The translations under genes and the position numbers were made by a program. From assembly GCF_018449515.1 (NCBI RefSeq), contig NZ_JAAVUQ010000015.1:62001-126000 (forward strand): a stretch of 64,000 nt of DNA, given 5' to 3'. Positions 1 through 8,925 of the stretch are shown piece after piece. How positions within the stretch are numbered: position 1 is the first letter of the stretch; the number at the start of each line of letters is the position of its first letter. The DNA comes from Caballeronia sp. dw_19. Its GTDB lineage: Bacteria > Pseudomonadota > Gammaproteobacteria > Burkholderiales > Burkholderiaceae. The notes under the pieces are model-generated. The model was not told the origin of the DNA. It saw only the letters and a program-made list of their open reading frames with translations, and did not search any database.

Positions 1-780
1 AAGCGATTCAGTGTCGTGAAAAAAGCCGTTGCGCGCGGTGCTGTCCGACACAAGGTTCGCGCGGACCTGGATGCGCGTGATCGGTGCACGCAGGTCATGC
101 GCGACGCCGGCCAGCATGATCGCGCGTTCCTGTTCGGCGTCGCTTAATTCACGGGCCATTTCGTTGAAGTCACCAATCAGCCCTTTGACCTCCGACGGAC
201 CGTTGGACAAGACCATCGGCGGACGATGTCCCAACCTGAACTCACGTGCTGCCCGTGCGAGCCTCAATATAGGTTTCTGTATTTGCCATGCGCCGAGCAG
301 TGCGATAGCAATGGCGAGGAACAGCATGAGCGCACTCGCGCTCAGCAAGCGGCTCACGGGAGGTACGACGGCTGGGATCAGAAGCCATCGCGACGATGGG
401 CCATAACGCACCCACATGAGGTCCTCGGTGTGGTCGAATACCACGCGGCTCTGCGGCGGCAGGTCCGCACGCAGGACGTTCTCGAACAGGCCGTGTGTAT
501 CGGCGCAGGGCGGTGGACAACCGAGCGGCGCGGACTGTGGCCCGGCATCGGCGAAACGCAGGCCGAGCACGGCGGCGAGACGCTCGCTTGAGCCGTCGGC
601 AGCACTCGCTGCCGGATCCAGCACCAGCCGCACCAGCCGGCTGACGTGATCCGCCTCGATGATGCCGCGCTCACGATCCACGATCACCATCCACGTCAGT
701 TGCATCATGACGAGCAGGCCTACCGACAGCAGCGCGAGCCGGCCGAAGATCGTGTTGAGGGGGCGTAGCAGCTTATGCAT
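1..780 (-). CDS. Sensor histidine kinase, 3' end outside window
   Basis: Inner-membrane sensor kinase partner of the OmpR-type regulator encoded just upstream. The reading frame is open from an ATG at 780 to the window edge (260 codons). It shows an N-terminal membrane segment at about residues 12-32 (GRLALLSVGLLVMMQLTW), a periplasmic region, then a HAMP-to-HisKA stretch with the H-box GVAHDLRAPITR, where His228 is the expected phosphorylation site. The ATP-binding domain must lie to the left of base 1. The start overlaps the regulator stop by 8 bases, so the pair is translationally coupled. The layout resembles EnvZ/RstB-like kinases; the signal is unknown. Confidence 0.88.
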   Translation of the reverse strand, partial: MHKLLRPLNTIFGRLALLSVGLLVMMQLTWMVIVDRERGIIEADHVSRLVRLVLDPAASAADGSSERLAAVLGLRFADAGPQSAPLGCPPPCADTHGLFENVLRADLPPQSRVVFDHTEDLMWVRYGPSSRWLLIPAVVPPVSRLLSASALMLFLAIAIALLGAWQIQKPILRLARAAREFRLGHRPPMVLSNGPSEVKGLIGDFNEMARELSDAEQERAIMLAGVAHDLRAPITRIQVRANLVSDSTARNGFFHDTESL

Positions 781-1525
781 CGCGTTCGGCATCGGGTGCA
801 TCGCCGGAGGCTCGCGGCGGCACGAACATATAACCGATACCGCGCATGGTCTGGATGATGCGCGGCTGCGAGGGGTCCTCTTCAATCAGTTGACGCAGGC
901 GCCAGATCGGGACGTCGATACCGCGCTCCGTCACGTCCGCGTGCGTGCCGTACCAGAGGGTGAGCAGCCGCGAACGCGAGAGCGTTTCCATCGGGTGGCG
1001 CACGAGCACGTTGAGCAGGCGTAACTCGCTGTTCGTGAGGCGCTGCGGCTCGCCGTCGCGCGTGAGCGTGCGGCGGTCGTTGTCGAGTTCGAAGCGCCCG
1101 AAACGCGCTGGTTCCGACCATTGACTGGTCGGGCTTGGGGGCCGGCTCATGCCTTGGCGGCGCAACACCGCGTTGATCCGCGCAAGCAGCTCGCGTGGCA
1201 TGAAGGGCTTGCCGAGGTAGTCGTCCGCGCCCATTTCCAGACCAACCACGCGGTCGATGTCGTCCGCACGCGCCGTCAGCATAATGACCGGGGTACCGTC
1301 ATTATCTGCGCGCAGCCGGGTGAGCGCCGTCAGGCCGTCGATGCCGGGCATCATCAGGTCGAGCACGATGATTGAAGGGCGTTCGCGCATCACCACCTGA
1401 TTCAGGTCGCGTGCGTCTTCGCGGAACGTGACTGAGAGGCCGCGCTCATCAAAAAAAGCCTGCAGCAAGTCGCGCAGTGCAGCGTCGTCGTCGACTAGAA
1501 GGATTCGGGTTTCGCTGTTGGACAT
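773..1525 (-). CDS. OmpR-family response regulator
   Basis: DNA-binding regulator of the OmpR/PhoB class, phosphorylated by the kinase that follows it. The receiver spans residues 6-120 with acidic residues Asp12-Asp14, phosphoacceptor Asp56 (IIVLDLMMPG), Thr84 and Lys106 (GKPF). The winged-helix output domain spans about 145-240 and ends in RIIQTMRGIGYMF, the usual OmpR C-terminal wing. Length 250 aa is normal for the family. It is the first gene of a two-gene operon and overlaps the kinase start by 8 bases. Target genes cannot be told from the window. Confidence 0.95.
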   Translation of the reverse strand: MSNSETRILLVDDDAALRDLLQAFFDERGLSVTFREDARDLNQVVMRERPSIIVLDLMMPGIDGLTALTRLRADNDGTPVIMLTARADDIDRVVGLEMGADDYLGKPFMPRELLARINAVLRRQGMSRPPSPTSQWSEPARFGRFELDNDRRTLTRDGEPQRLTNSELRLLNVLVRHPMETLSRSRLLTLWYGTHADVTERGIDVPIWRLRQLIEEDPSQPRIIQTMRGIGYMFVPPRASGDAPDAERDA

Positions 1526-1726
1526 GGCTTGAGCCTGGATGAGCCCTTGAAGAGCTTTGTAAGCTGCAATCGAAGCGACTATAAACGATGCCCGCCAGGA
1601 TCGTGTTACGGCGTCTTAGCGATTCTTTCAATGCTTCGATGCCTGTCGCTTGCAGGCCGTTGCTCTTGAATCGGGATTCACGGACTCTGCGTTGCGCCAT
1701 TCGACACACGATTGCCGGTGCTAACT

Positions 1727-2539
1727 TTAGGCTGCCTTGACCAGCAGCTTATGTGCTCGGCTGTCGCTGGCCTCGGTAATGCTTACCAAGCCTTTTTTCC
1801 GGAGGAACGCTCGGACGGCGCTGCACGTTTCGTGCGCGCCGATTGCGTCGGAAGCTCGAAATTTCGTCGATTGGCCACGAGATCGATCGGGGCGCGCAAA
1901 TCGCCGCTGCTTATCGCGAATGTGGATTTCGAGCACCCACGCCAATGGCGAAGGAGGGAAGTCGACTTCGGAGAGCGGACCATCATAATGCGCGGCATGG
2001 GGAAAATCGGCCAGTCGAAGGCCAGAGATATCCAGGTTTAGTTCCCACCCCATCCGGTCGGCTTCGGCGGCCGCATAGTCATATAGTGCGCGTCCGGTCA
2101 GCCCTTGCGCTTGCCACTGCTCCTTGACTTTAGCGAACAAGTGCTTTGAGTCCAGCGCGCATTGGGTCATTGCGGGATCGTTTCCGAGCACGAAGGTTCT
2201 CACCGCCATCGCCTTCCCACTTTTCGTAGACGGGGCCTATGTCGATAAAAAAATATCGTTCTCGCCCAATACCATCCCCGCGAATGAGGGCGCACCGAAA
2301 GTCTTAACGGTATTTGTTCCGAACCGCTCATAGACTTCGTGCCATCCTCTACGCATCCCGTGAGTCGTCAGTATTTCCTTGGCTATGGAAACGGCTTCCT
2401 CTTCTTCCATACCGGAATGCACGCGGGCAGCTATCGCGTGGATCACATCGCGGGTTTTGGTTCTGACCATCAGCATGCTTTCGACGGAAAAGGCTGAGCC
2501 GACCTGTTCGTAATCCTGCAGTGTTTTCATCGATTTCAT
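1727..2539 (-). pseudogene. M24-family (Xaa-Pro peptidase-like) metallopeptidase remnant
   Basis: Two adjacent frames together read as an M24 peptidase of the short Burkholderia type. The N-terminal part starts at 2539 (MKSMKTLQDYEQVG), overlapping the upstream reductase stop as ATGA, and runs to GENDIFL. The C-terminal part continues from TFVLGNDP through the metal-site region DFPHAAHYDG and LEIHIRDKQRRF. Joining them needs one extra base in the A/T run near 2248 and one base fewer near 2203, so there are two compensating frameshifts. After about 1898 the family sequence stops and an unrelated tail follows (it vaguely resembles a MarR helix region, unproven). It is therefore broken at least three times. 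Sequencing error could explain the shifts but not the foreign tail. Confidence 0.75.
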
Positions 2540-3600
2540 CCTTGATTAGATAAGTTGCAATTCAAAATATTCGGGACAGTCGGTGATGCTGATTGGCAGG
2601 CCAATCGGCATCCACTGGTAGCCATCGCTACCATATCGAGAATCTCATTTTCGTCGCGAGATGGCATCACCAAGCTGCGGTTTGTCTTGGCGTCGAATTT
2701 GACGACGCAGGTCCCACAGATACCTTTGCCGCCGCATACCGACTGCATGGAATAGCCGGAGCGACGTAATGTCGGTAACAGCGTGACATCTGCTTCGGCC
2801 GTGCAGAGTAGATCGCGCCCGACACTGTCTCGATCGGTGATGCGCGCCCGGATCGGTCTGGCTGAGCGGTGAGACGCTGGCTCGAATGGATCGAAATGAA
2901 ACCTGTCTGCGGGCAAATGCTTTGTTTGAAGATAGTCCTTGATCTGTTCAACAAAGCCGCGACTGCCGCAGACGTAGGCGGAAACGTCATGCAAGGCGTC
3001 GAAGTCTTTATTCAGCCGAGCGGCGAGGGCGGTGAGGTGACCGGTCGATCCACCTCCGTTAGTTCCGAGCTCCTCATGCCCGACTTCATCGCTCAGAACG
3101 GCAACGAATTCGAACAGGTCGTGCCGTTCTGCCCATTCGGAGAGTTCGTGCCATGCGTAAATATCATCGACATCCCTGGCGCGCCAATACAACGTTATCG
3201 GCACATCGAGGCCACTAGCGAGCTTGTGTTCGAGCAAAGCTTTGAGCGGTGCATAACCGGTCCCCGACGCGAGCATCAGGATTTGGTTCGCGGTCTCGGT
3301 AGTCCAGGAGAAACGCCCATAAGGTCTGGCCAATTGAAGCGTCGTGCCGGGTGCTATCCGCTTTAGCGATTTGTCGGTGAAGCGCCCGCCTTTAACGTGC
3401 CGAACATGGAGTTCCAGATGGCCATCCTTCGGCGTTGCGCTGGCAAGGGAGAAGCTCTTCCTTCCGCTATCAGGCAGCACAATATCGATGTACTGGCCCG
3501 GGATGTAATGCCAGTCGACCGGCGATGTCAGGTAGACAATACTGACGTCGGCCGTGACTTCCTCGACCCGACGAATAGTCGCTTCGAACGTTCTGGGAGT
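2536..3600 (-). pseudogene. Flavin-dependent reductase with C-terminal 2Fe-2S ferredoxin domain, 5'-truncated
   Basis: Electron-transfer component of the ferredoxin-NAD(P) reductase type that feeds Rieske oxygenases or similar enzymes. Counted from a GTG at 3480, it has an FAD motif RKSFSLAS, an NAD motif GTGYAP (residues 73-78) and a plant-type 2Fe-2S cluster with Cys249, Cys255, Cys258 and Cys295 (CRLACQ). Recognisable FAD-domain sequence (TPRTFEATIRRVEEVTADVS, then PGQYIDI) extends in frame upstream to about 3600 without any ATG/GTG/TTG before an in-frame TGA. That point abuts the glutathione-transferase remnant on the other strand. I infer the 5' end was lost by a rearrangement; starting at 3480 would delete part of the flavin domain. 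It overlaps the M24 remnant by ATGA, an old operon. Confidence 0.72.
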
Positions 3601-3612
3601 TGACGATCGTCG

Positions 3613-3973
3613 AATGCCTTTGACTCAATCGCGACCGATAGGTCGGAGCGAGCACCTGCGGGTCGGCCGCTACGCTTTCCAGCTCTACTCGCTGGCAACA
3701 CCGAACGGCGTGAAGGCCACAGTGACGCTTGAGGAAATGTCGGTTCGCGGTCACAGCGGCGCGGAGTACCACGACTGGCTGATCAAGATCGGTGATGTCG
3801 AGCAATTCGGTAGCGGTTTCGGGGAAGCGGCTTCGGACTCCAAGATCCCTGGGACAATGGATCGCAGCGCCAACTGCTTGAACCTGGAGGCTGACACCAA
3901 AGCAAATTCCCCACGCCGGTCGAGCGGGCCAGAAGTATCAATCAAGTCCAGCAGCAACGGCGGTGACGTTTGA
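3613..3973 (+). pseudogene. YghU-type glutathione S-transferase, N-terminal remnant
   Basis: The frame from 3613 reads like the N-terminal thioredoxin-fold half of YghU-family disulfide-bond oxidoreductases: FQLYSLATPNGVKATVTLEE, then GAEYHDWLIKIGDVEQFGSGF and DSKIPGTMDRS. The family normally continues with a helical domain for another ~150 residues. Here the similarity ends around 3865 and is followed by unrelated sequence to a stop at 3971-3973. In intact proteins the stretch after GSGF is VEVNPNSKIPAL, so it has also drifted. It is non-functional by inference and marks one side of a rearrangement with the truncated reductase. Confidence 0.7.
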
Positions 3974-4101
3974 CTTAAGGCGCGGGTTTGCTTGTGGTCT
4001 GGCGATGATCAGCCCGCCGGCCAATTCGGGATCGTCGGCTTGAGTAGACGAAGTTTGCGCCACGGCACCGTATCATCAAACAACGAAACGGGAGGAAAGC
4101 A

Positions 4102-5100
4102 ATGGCAAAGGGCTCATCGGTAGAGGCAATTCTTGATCAGGACCTGCTCATCGTCGATCCTCATCATCATTTATGGGGCGCACCTCATCCGGTTTACCGG
4201 GTACAGGAATTCGCTCGGGATTTGGGTAGCGGTCATCGCGTTGCGGCTACTGTGCATGTCGAGTGCAGTCAGGCGTATCGCGAGGGAGGGCCATCGCTCC
4301 TGCAGCCTGTCGGGGAAACAGAACACATCGCCAGTTTGACGGCGAAAGACATCTGCGAATCGTTGGCGATGCCTGGACTGTGTGCCGGCATCGTCGGATT
4401 TGCCGACTTCAGGGTCGGTGCGGCCGTCCGCGAGGTCCTCCATGCGCATATCGCGGCGGCAGAGGGTCGTTTTCGGGGCATTCGCCATACGGCACCATCC
4501 GATACAAGCCCCGAAGTCGCCGAGGTTCTTCGGATCAAACCCCCCGGGTTACTGCTCGATCGTTGGTTTCGCGAAGGCTTTGCGGAGCTCGCGCCGCTCC
4601 AGTTGAGCTTCGACGCCTGGGTATGTCATACGCAGCTCGACGACGTGACGAATCTGGCACGCGCTTTTCCAGATACAACCATCATCCTGAACCACACCGG
4701 CGGCCCGGTCGGAATCGGCGCTTATGCCGGGAAACGCGATGCGGTCTTTGCGGTCTGGTCCGCGGGGATCCAGACCCTGGCACGTGAGCCCAATGTTCTT
4801 GTCAAGCTGGGCGGCCTGGGCATGAAGCTGGGAGGATTTGGATTCGAGCATCAACCAGTTCTTCCTGGGTCGGTAGCGCTCGCCAAGGCGTGGCAGCCCT
4901 ATATTGAAACGTGCATCCAGGCGTTTGGTCCCGCCAGATGTATGTTCGAGAGTAATTTTCCGGTCGACGGTCTGTCCTGTTCGTACGCGACACTATGGAA
5001 CGCGTTCAAGCGTCTTGCCGCCGGCTATGGCGACAAGGAGCGGCGCGACCTATTCTCCGGCACAGCGCTGCGAGCCTATCGGATCCGCCTTGACGGCTGA
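4102..5100 (+). CDS. Amidohydrolase-2 family metal-dependent hydrolase
   Basis: Cytoplasmic TIM-barrel hydrolase or decarboxylase of the amidohydrolase-2 group (the 2-pyrone-4,6-dicarboxylate lactonase / aminocarboxymuconate decarboxylase clan). The N-terminal metal motif is DPHHHLWG (His21-His23). Further barrel-end motifs are GIRHTA, VCHTQLDD, IILNHTGGP, and a late ESNFPVD. Length 332 aa fits the family. The start is supported by a strong GGGAGGAAAG ribosome site 7-8 bases before the ATG. It stands alone on the plus strand, convergent with the binding-protein gene that follows. Lactone or cyclic-ester hydrolysis is the family default; the substrate cannot be read from sequence. Confidence 0.9.
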   Translation: MAKGSSVEAILDQDLLIVDPHHHLWGAPHPVYRVQEFARDLGSGHRVAATVHVECSQAYREGGPSLLQPVGETEHIASLTAKDICESLAMPGLCAGIVGFADFRVGAAVREVLHAHIAAAEGRFRGIRHTAPSDTSPEVAEVLRIKPPGLLLDRWFREGFAELAPLQLSFDAWVCHTQLDDVTNLARAFPDTTIILNHTGGPVGIGAYAGKRDAVFAVWSAGIQTLAREPNVLVKLGGLGMKLGGFGFEHQPVLPGSVALAKAWQPYIETCIQAFGPARCMFESNFPVDGLSCSYATLWNAFKRLAAGYGDKERRDLFSGTALRAYRIRLDG

Positions 5101-5142
5101 CCTATCATGCCCGGACGGCGTGCCGCCAGTGACGTCAGTCGC

Positions 5143-6228
5143 CTACCTGTACGATGCCTTCAGATTGGCGGCGAAGTTGCTGGTATCGACCGCCTGTCGG
5201 ATAACCTCGGCGAAGCGGTTGTCGAGCAGGGCGGCCGCCTCCACGCGTTGCCTGATCAGTGCAGTGCTAAACGCAAAGTCTGTCAGTTGTTGTGAGGAAT
5301 TGACGATATTCGCCGGCGCCTCGGGAATGAGGCGAGTGTAGTTCCAGACCAGTGCGGCTTGCGCAGGCGTCAGGTGCAACCCGCGAACCAGGGCGTCCTG
5401 CGCTTCCTTCGGATGCAGTACCAGCCAGTTCTGGTAAAGAACCAGGCGGCGCACGAAGTCCTCGATTGCCTTGCCCTTCAGTGGATCGTCGAGTGAGTCC
5501 GTATTGGCAACGAATCCGGTGAAGACGGTCAGTCCGTAATCATGCGCGGTACCCAACACCCGGGCACCTTGCTGGATGGCGGCGGGGAGGTTATCGGTGA
5601 CCGTGAAGGAAACATCCACCCGTCCGGTCTCCAGGGCAAGAACCTGGTTGGTCGAGTCGAGATTGACAATCTGCACGTCTTCTTTCGACCAGCCCAGTTT
5701 GTGCAGTACCACGTAGGCGAACAGATTCAGGGAGGAGCCTAGAATGATGCCCCAGCGTTTGCCCTTGCTTTGCAGAATATTCGTGATACCAGACGCCCTC
5801 GACGCGACCATGACGAAACGGTCAAGTGCGACGCTGCCGTCGGGACCGGTGACGAGTACGGTCTTATATGGCGCGGTGCCCGGTGTCCACGGCGGTGTGG
5901 CAGCCGAGGCAGACTGGATCGCCGTCCATTGCGACAGGCCGTTGGCAATATCAACGTGGCCGCTCGCTAGTGCATTGACAGTTGCGGTCGGGCTTTGGAA
6001 TGTGGCCCATTTGATCTGGTACGGCGTCTGATCGAATAAACCGGACGCGAGGAAACCGAACTGGGTATCGCCGCCTTGCTGTCCTACCGTGATTGTGACC
6101 TGGCTCAAGTCCGGCACCGCTTGACCTGGGGTGGGAGGCGCGGCGGTTGCCACGTGGGACAGGGTATACAGCATCGGTGCCATTGCGGCGCGCACGCACC
6201 AGTTACGTCGTTGAAAGTCTATTGTCAT
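5143..6228 (-). CDS. NitT/TauT-type ABC substrate-binding protein (copy 1)
   Basis: Periplasmic binding protein of the nitrate/taurine/sulfonate class (NMT1-like fold). It has an N-terminal signal-like stretch and the motifs ITVGQQGGDTQFGFLASGLF, ALASGHVDIANG, RWGIILGSSLNLFAYVVL and VNLDSTNQ. It is a clear paralogue of the protein at 27251-28336, nearly identical in many blocks. Unlike that copy it has no permease or ATPase beside it, so it may feed the transporter at 25.5-27.2 kb. I prefer the ATG at 6228 (360 aa); a TTG at 6246 is possible. It is the last gene of a minus-strand group that includes a lactonase and porin, separated by about 190 bases from the lactonase gene. Confidence 0.9.
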   Translation of the reverse strand: MTIDFQRRNWCVRAAMAPMLYTLSHVATAAPPTPGQAVPDLSQVTITVGQQGGDTQFGFLASGLFDQTPYQIKWATFQSPTATVNALASGHVDIANGLSQWTAIQSASAATPPWTPGTAPYKTVLVTGPDGSVALDRFVMVASRASGITNILQSKGKRWGIILGSSLNLFAYVVLHKLGWSKEDVQIVNLDSTNQVLALETGRVDVSFTVTDNLPAAIQQGARVLGTAHDYGLTVFTGFVANTDSLDDPLKGKAIEDFVRRLVLYQNWLVLHPKEAQDALVRGLHLTPAQAALVWNYTRLIPEAPANIVNSSQQLTDFAFSTALIRQRVEAAALLDNRFAEVIRQAVDTSNFAANLKASYR

Positions 6229-6420
6229 CGATCTATTGAACCTCAATGTTGAAGCACCGAAATTGCCGGGAAGGCTCTTGCGGATGTTGTGAATCGCCGA
6301 GAGCGTCCCGATGTGGCCCGTTAGTGTTCCGCCGGATATTGACCCCTACATGACGAAGCGCTTTGATCTGCGCTTCTCTCATATCGCCGCATGCGCTTTT
6401 CTTGAGTACTTGAGGGCCGG

Positions 6421-7347
6421 CTATGTCACGCATTTGAGATGCGAATACATCGGTTTTCCTGCGACAGGCAAACGGACTTGACAGAGGCTCCCACTGACGG
6501 CTTCGGTGATCATCAGTACGCGGTTGTCCGGGCCTCCAAATGCGAGATTGGTGGGCTGAAGGCCTTGCGGCGTGCGAATTCGGACAAAAGGCTCGCCCGT
6601 TCGCTCGAAGCCCCAGACAGTGCCAAGGCCGGGGTGCGCGACGTACAGCCGGCCTTCCGCGTCAAGGGCGAGGCCGTCCGGCCCCACGCCTGCGGACATC
6701 TGGATGAAGAGCCCGACCCGGGCTGCGGTGCCATCCGCGGCAATGCCAACTCGCCAGATGGCATTGCCGCGCGTCACCGCCAGATACAACGCGTCCTCGT
6801 TGAGGTCCATCACGAGTCCGTTTGGGCTTGGCAAGTTGTTCAGCACGCAAGTCAGCGTGCCGGCTGCTGTATAGCGAAAAACCCGCCCCGTTGGGTCGTG
6901 CAGTCCAGTTGCTCCCTGGTCAGTGAAATATAGATCTCCGTTCTGTGCGAAAAATAGATCATTGACGCCCTTAAAAGGCTCGCCGTTTGCATCGCTCAAA
7001 AAGGGTTCGACTTTTGCGGATACCGGATCGATGCACATGACGCCGTTCATGCTATCGGTGACGAATATCCGACCGTCTGGATGAATCTTTAGTCCGTTCG
7101 GCCAACCTTTATATTCCAGAGCAACAGTGATCGTGCCGTCGGGCGTCACTTTGTATATGCGTCCGTTGACCACGTCTACACACCAGAGGTTGCCGTCTAG
7201 ATCAAAGGACGGACCTTCAAGAAACGACGTAAAGGCATGGCCTGGTCGTGCTCGATTCCAGAGCGAGTGTTGTCCACCCGTTCGGAGAGATTCTGGCAAC
7301 GCGACGAAAGTCTCAGCGTCGATACATTGAGGTGCTTGAAAAAACAT
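6421..7347 (-). CDS. SMP-30/gluconolactonase-like beta-propeller hydrolase
   Basis: Probable lactone hydrolase with the six-bladed SMP-30/LRE fold. Blade repeats are visible: EGPSFDLDGNLWCVDV, WPNGLKIHPDGRIFVTD, GVNDLFFAQNGDLYFTDQG, SPNGLVMDLNEDALYLAVT and GPDGLALDAEGRLYVAHP. Glu near residue 45 (EGPS), Asn (PNGL) and Asp (GPDG) match the metal-binding positions of the family. The chosen start (MFFQAPQCID) has GGAAAA upstream; a longer frame to 7395 exists but begins inside a hairpin. 308 aa is normal. Genomic position between a binding protein and a porin suggests catabolism of a sugar acid or other lactone. Confidence 0.87.
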   Translation of the reverse strand: MFFQAPQCIDAETFVALPESLRTGGQHSLWNRARPGHAFTSFLEGPSFDLDGNLWCVDVVNGRIYKVTPDGTITVALEYKGWPNGLKIHPDGRIFVTDSMNGVMCIDPVSAKVEPFLSDANGEPFKGVNDLFFAQNGDLYFTDQGATGLHDPTGRVFRYTAAGTLTCVLNNLPSPNGLVMDLNEDALYLAVTRGNAIWRVGIAADGTAARVGLFIQMSAGVGPDGLALDAEGRLYVAHPGLGTVWGFERTGEPFVRIRTPQGLQPTNLAFGGPDNRVLMITEAVSGSLCQVRLPVAGKPMYSHLKCVT

Positions 7348-7394
7348 CGCTTTTTTCCGTGACGAAATCTGACGCAAGAGCAGGGAACCGGTCA

Positions 7395-7426
7395 ATCAAG
7401 GGCGACGCTTAAGTGTCGCCCTTGAT
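7395..7426 (-). terminator. Strong hairpin downstream of porin gene
   Basis: Perfect 12-base arms ATCAAGGGCGAC / GTCGCCCTTGAT surround an 8-base loop. It lies 25 bases after the porin stop and before the lactonase start, so it probably ends or attenuates the porin transcript. There is no long T run after the stem on the minus strand, so a classic intrinsic terminator is not certain; an mRNA-stabilising hairpin is the alternative. Confidence 0.55.
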
Positions 7427-7451
7427 CCAATTTTCGGATCGAATGCATTGA

Positions 7452-8660
7452 CTAGAATGAGTGTGAGATGCCGATCGTAAATCCTACCTGAGTGGGTGTC
7501 GACGAGGGATTGCTGTTGAACCCATCCCCGATCGCGGCCGTCGCGTTGATGATGTTGCCGGCACCGTTTGTCCCCAGCGTCTTGCCAGAAGCTCTTTGAA
7601 CAGCTTGCACAGCGAACAAGGTGGTACGTTTGCTCAGCAGATACCATTGAGATGCGGTGAGTTGCTGGTAGTGAGCAGCGCTCGTGATTCCATTTGCCTT
7701 GGTCGTATTTACCAGGCTGTAACCCAATGCCACATTGGTGAATGGGGTCACGCTCCAGTGAACTACCGCACCGAACGTATTGAAAATTGCCGTATTTAAG
7801 AAATTTGAATTTCCGCCAGGGATGTATTGTGCGTTGGAATACGATGCAGATACGTCCACTTTATTGCTGAACGTATAGCCGACTGCTACGTTCACTCGTT
7901 GTTGTCCAGCGGCCGTTTGGTAACCGTTATTAATTGCAGAGACGACCGGCTGGGTTGATGTGTCGCCGCTCCAAGTGCCGCCACCGTGGGTGGGATTATT
8001 GACGCGTAAAACGCCTGCGGATGCACTGTAGGGGCCGTTCACGTATCGAAGTGCAAGACTCCATGTTGCGCCCAGCATTTCGCTGCCTGCAACACCGGGA
8101 ACGCTATAAGACGCACCAAGCGTGGCGCCTGCGAAAGTCGGAGATACGTAGACGATTTCGTTGTTGACGCGCCAGGAGGCGTCTTGCGCATCGATATCAC
8201 CGGGGTGCGCACCAAATGCGCCTGTAAGCCAAATAGGCGGCATATCCTGCGTGGCGAGCAGCAGGTATGGCGTGTACTGACGACCGAGCGTGACGGTACC
8301 GTAGTGCGGATTGGTTATCCCAACATAGGCGTATCGATTAAACAGCAGTCCGGTGGTCGAAGCCGCGCCATTGTTTGGATTGAAACCCGCTTGCAGATCA
8401 AATATGACGCTGGTGCCGTCACCGATGTCTTCGCTACCTTTCAGGCCGAACCGACTGGCTCTCCAACTAGACGTTGTCATCTTTAGCAGCGGCTTGCCTC
8501 CGGAAGTCTGACCAAGCGCCGAGCTATTGTTCACATACTCCAACTCTTCCTCAACGACACCGTACAAGGTTACGGTGCTTTGTGCGTGCGCAGTGCCCGC
8601 TAGCATCGACGCGCCAAGAGAGCTTGCGAGAAGAAGAGGTTTCAGTTTTCTATTTTTCAT
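7452..8660 (-). CDS. Gram-negative porin (Burkholderia type)
   Basis: Outer-membrane trimeric 16-strand porin. The precursor starts MKNRKLKPLLLASSLGAS with a signal peptide ending at AHA/QSTVTLYG, the standard N terminus of Burkholderia porins (porin_4 family). Strand motifs RFGLKGSEDIGDG, YVGITNPHYGTVTLGRQYTP and the terminal aromatic FTIGISHSF are present. 402 aa from the ATG at 8660; an upstream extension in the same frame lacks porin features. It probably admits the substrate used by the neighbouring genes. A second porin lies at 60.7 kb and shares the same architecture but is clearly different in sequence. Confidence 0.93.
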   Translation of the reverse strand: MKNRKLKPLLLASSLGASMLAGTAHAQSTVTLYGVVEEELEYVNNSSALGQTSGGKPLLKMTTSSWRASRFGLKGSEDIGDGTSVIFDLQAGFNPNNGAASTTGLLFNRYAYVGITNPHYGTVTLGRQYTPYLLLATQDMPPIWLTGAFGAHPGDIDAQDASWRVNNEIVYVSPTFAGATLGASYSVPGVAGSEMLGATWSLALRYVNGPYSASAGVLRVNNPTHGGGTWSGDTSTQPVVSAINNGYQTAAGQQRVNVAVGYTFSNKVDVSASYSNAQYIPGGNSNFLNTAIFNTFGAVVHWSVTPFTNVALGYSLVNTTKANGITSAAHYQQLTASQWYLLSKRTTLFAVQAVQRASGKTLGTNGAGNIINATAAIGDGFNSNPSSTPTQVGFTIGISHSF

Positions 8661-8875
8661 GAGAGTAGCTGTTGTGGTTGACGGATTAAATAAGTGATCG
8701 GTCGATTTCATCTTTAGGTATTCGCTAACACCGCTTGCGCGGTGCTGGAAAACCAATATTCAGATATCTAAAAAATAGGAATACTAAGTATAGAATTTGC
8801 GTAAGAGATTAATTTTCGATCGAAGTGTCGTACTCACTGACTGTTCTGATCCCTAGAACGAGTCATCGCTGTTGA

Positions 8876-8910
8876 CATGGCCGTCTGAGTTGACTCGGCA
8901 GGCGGCCATG
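8876..8910 (-). terminator. Hairpin after the class II aldolase gene
   Basis: Arms CATGGCCGTCTG and CAGGCGGCCATG pair over 12 positions with one G-U, loop of about 11 bases. It begins 16 bases after the aldolase stop and before the porin promoter region, where a terminator for the long operon to the right would be expected. No T run follows on the minus strand, so termination is inferred. Confidence 0.45.
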
Positions 8911-8925
8911 TCTCACTGCAATCGA

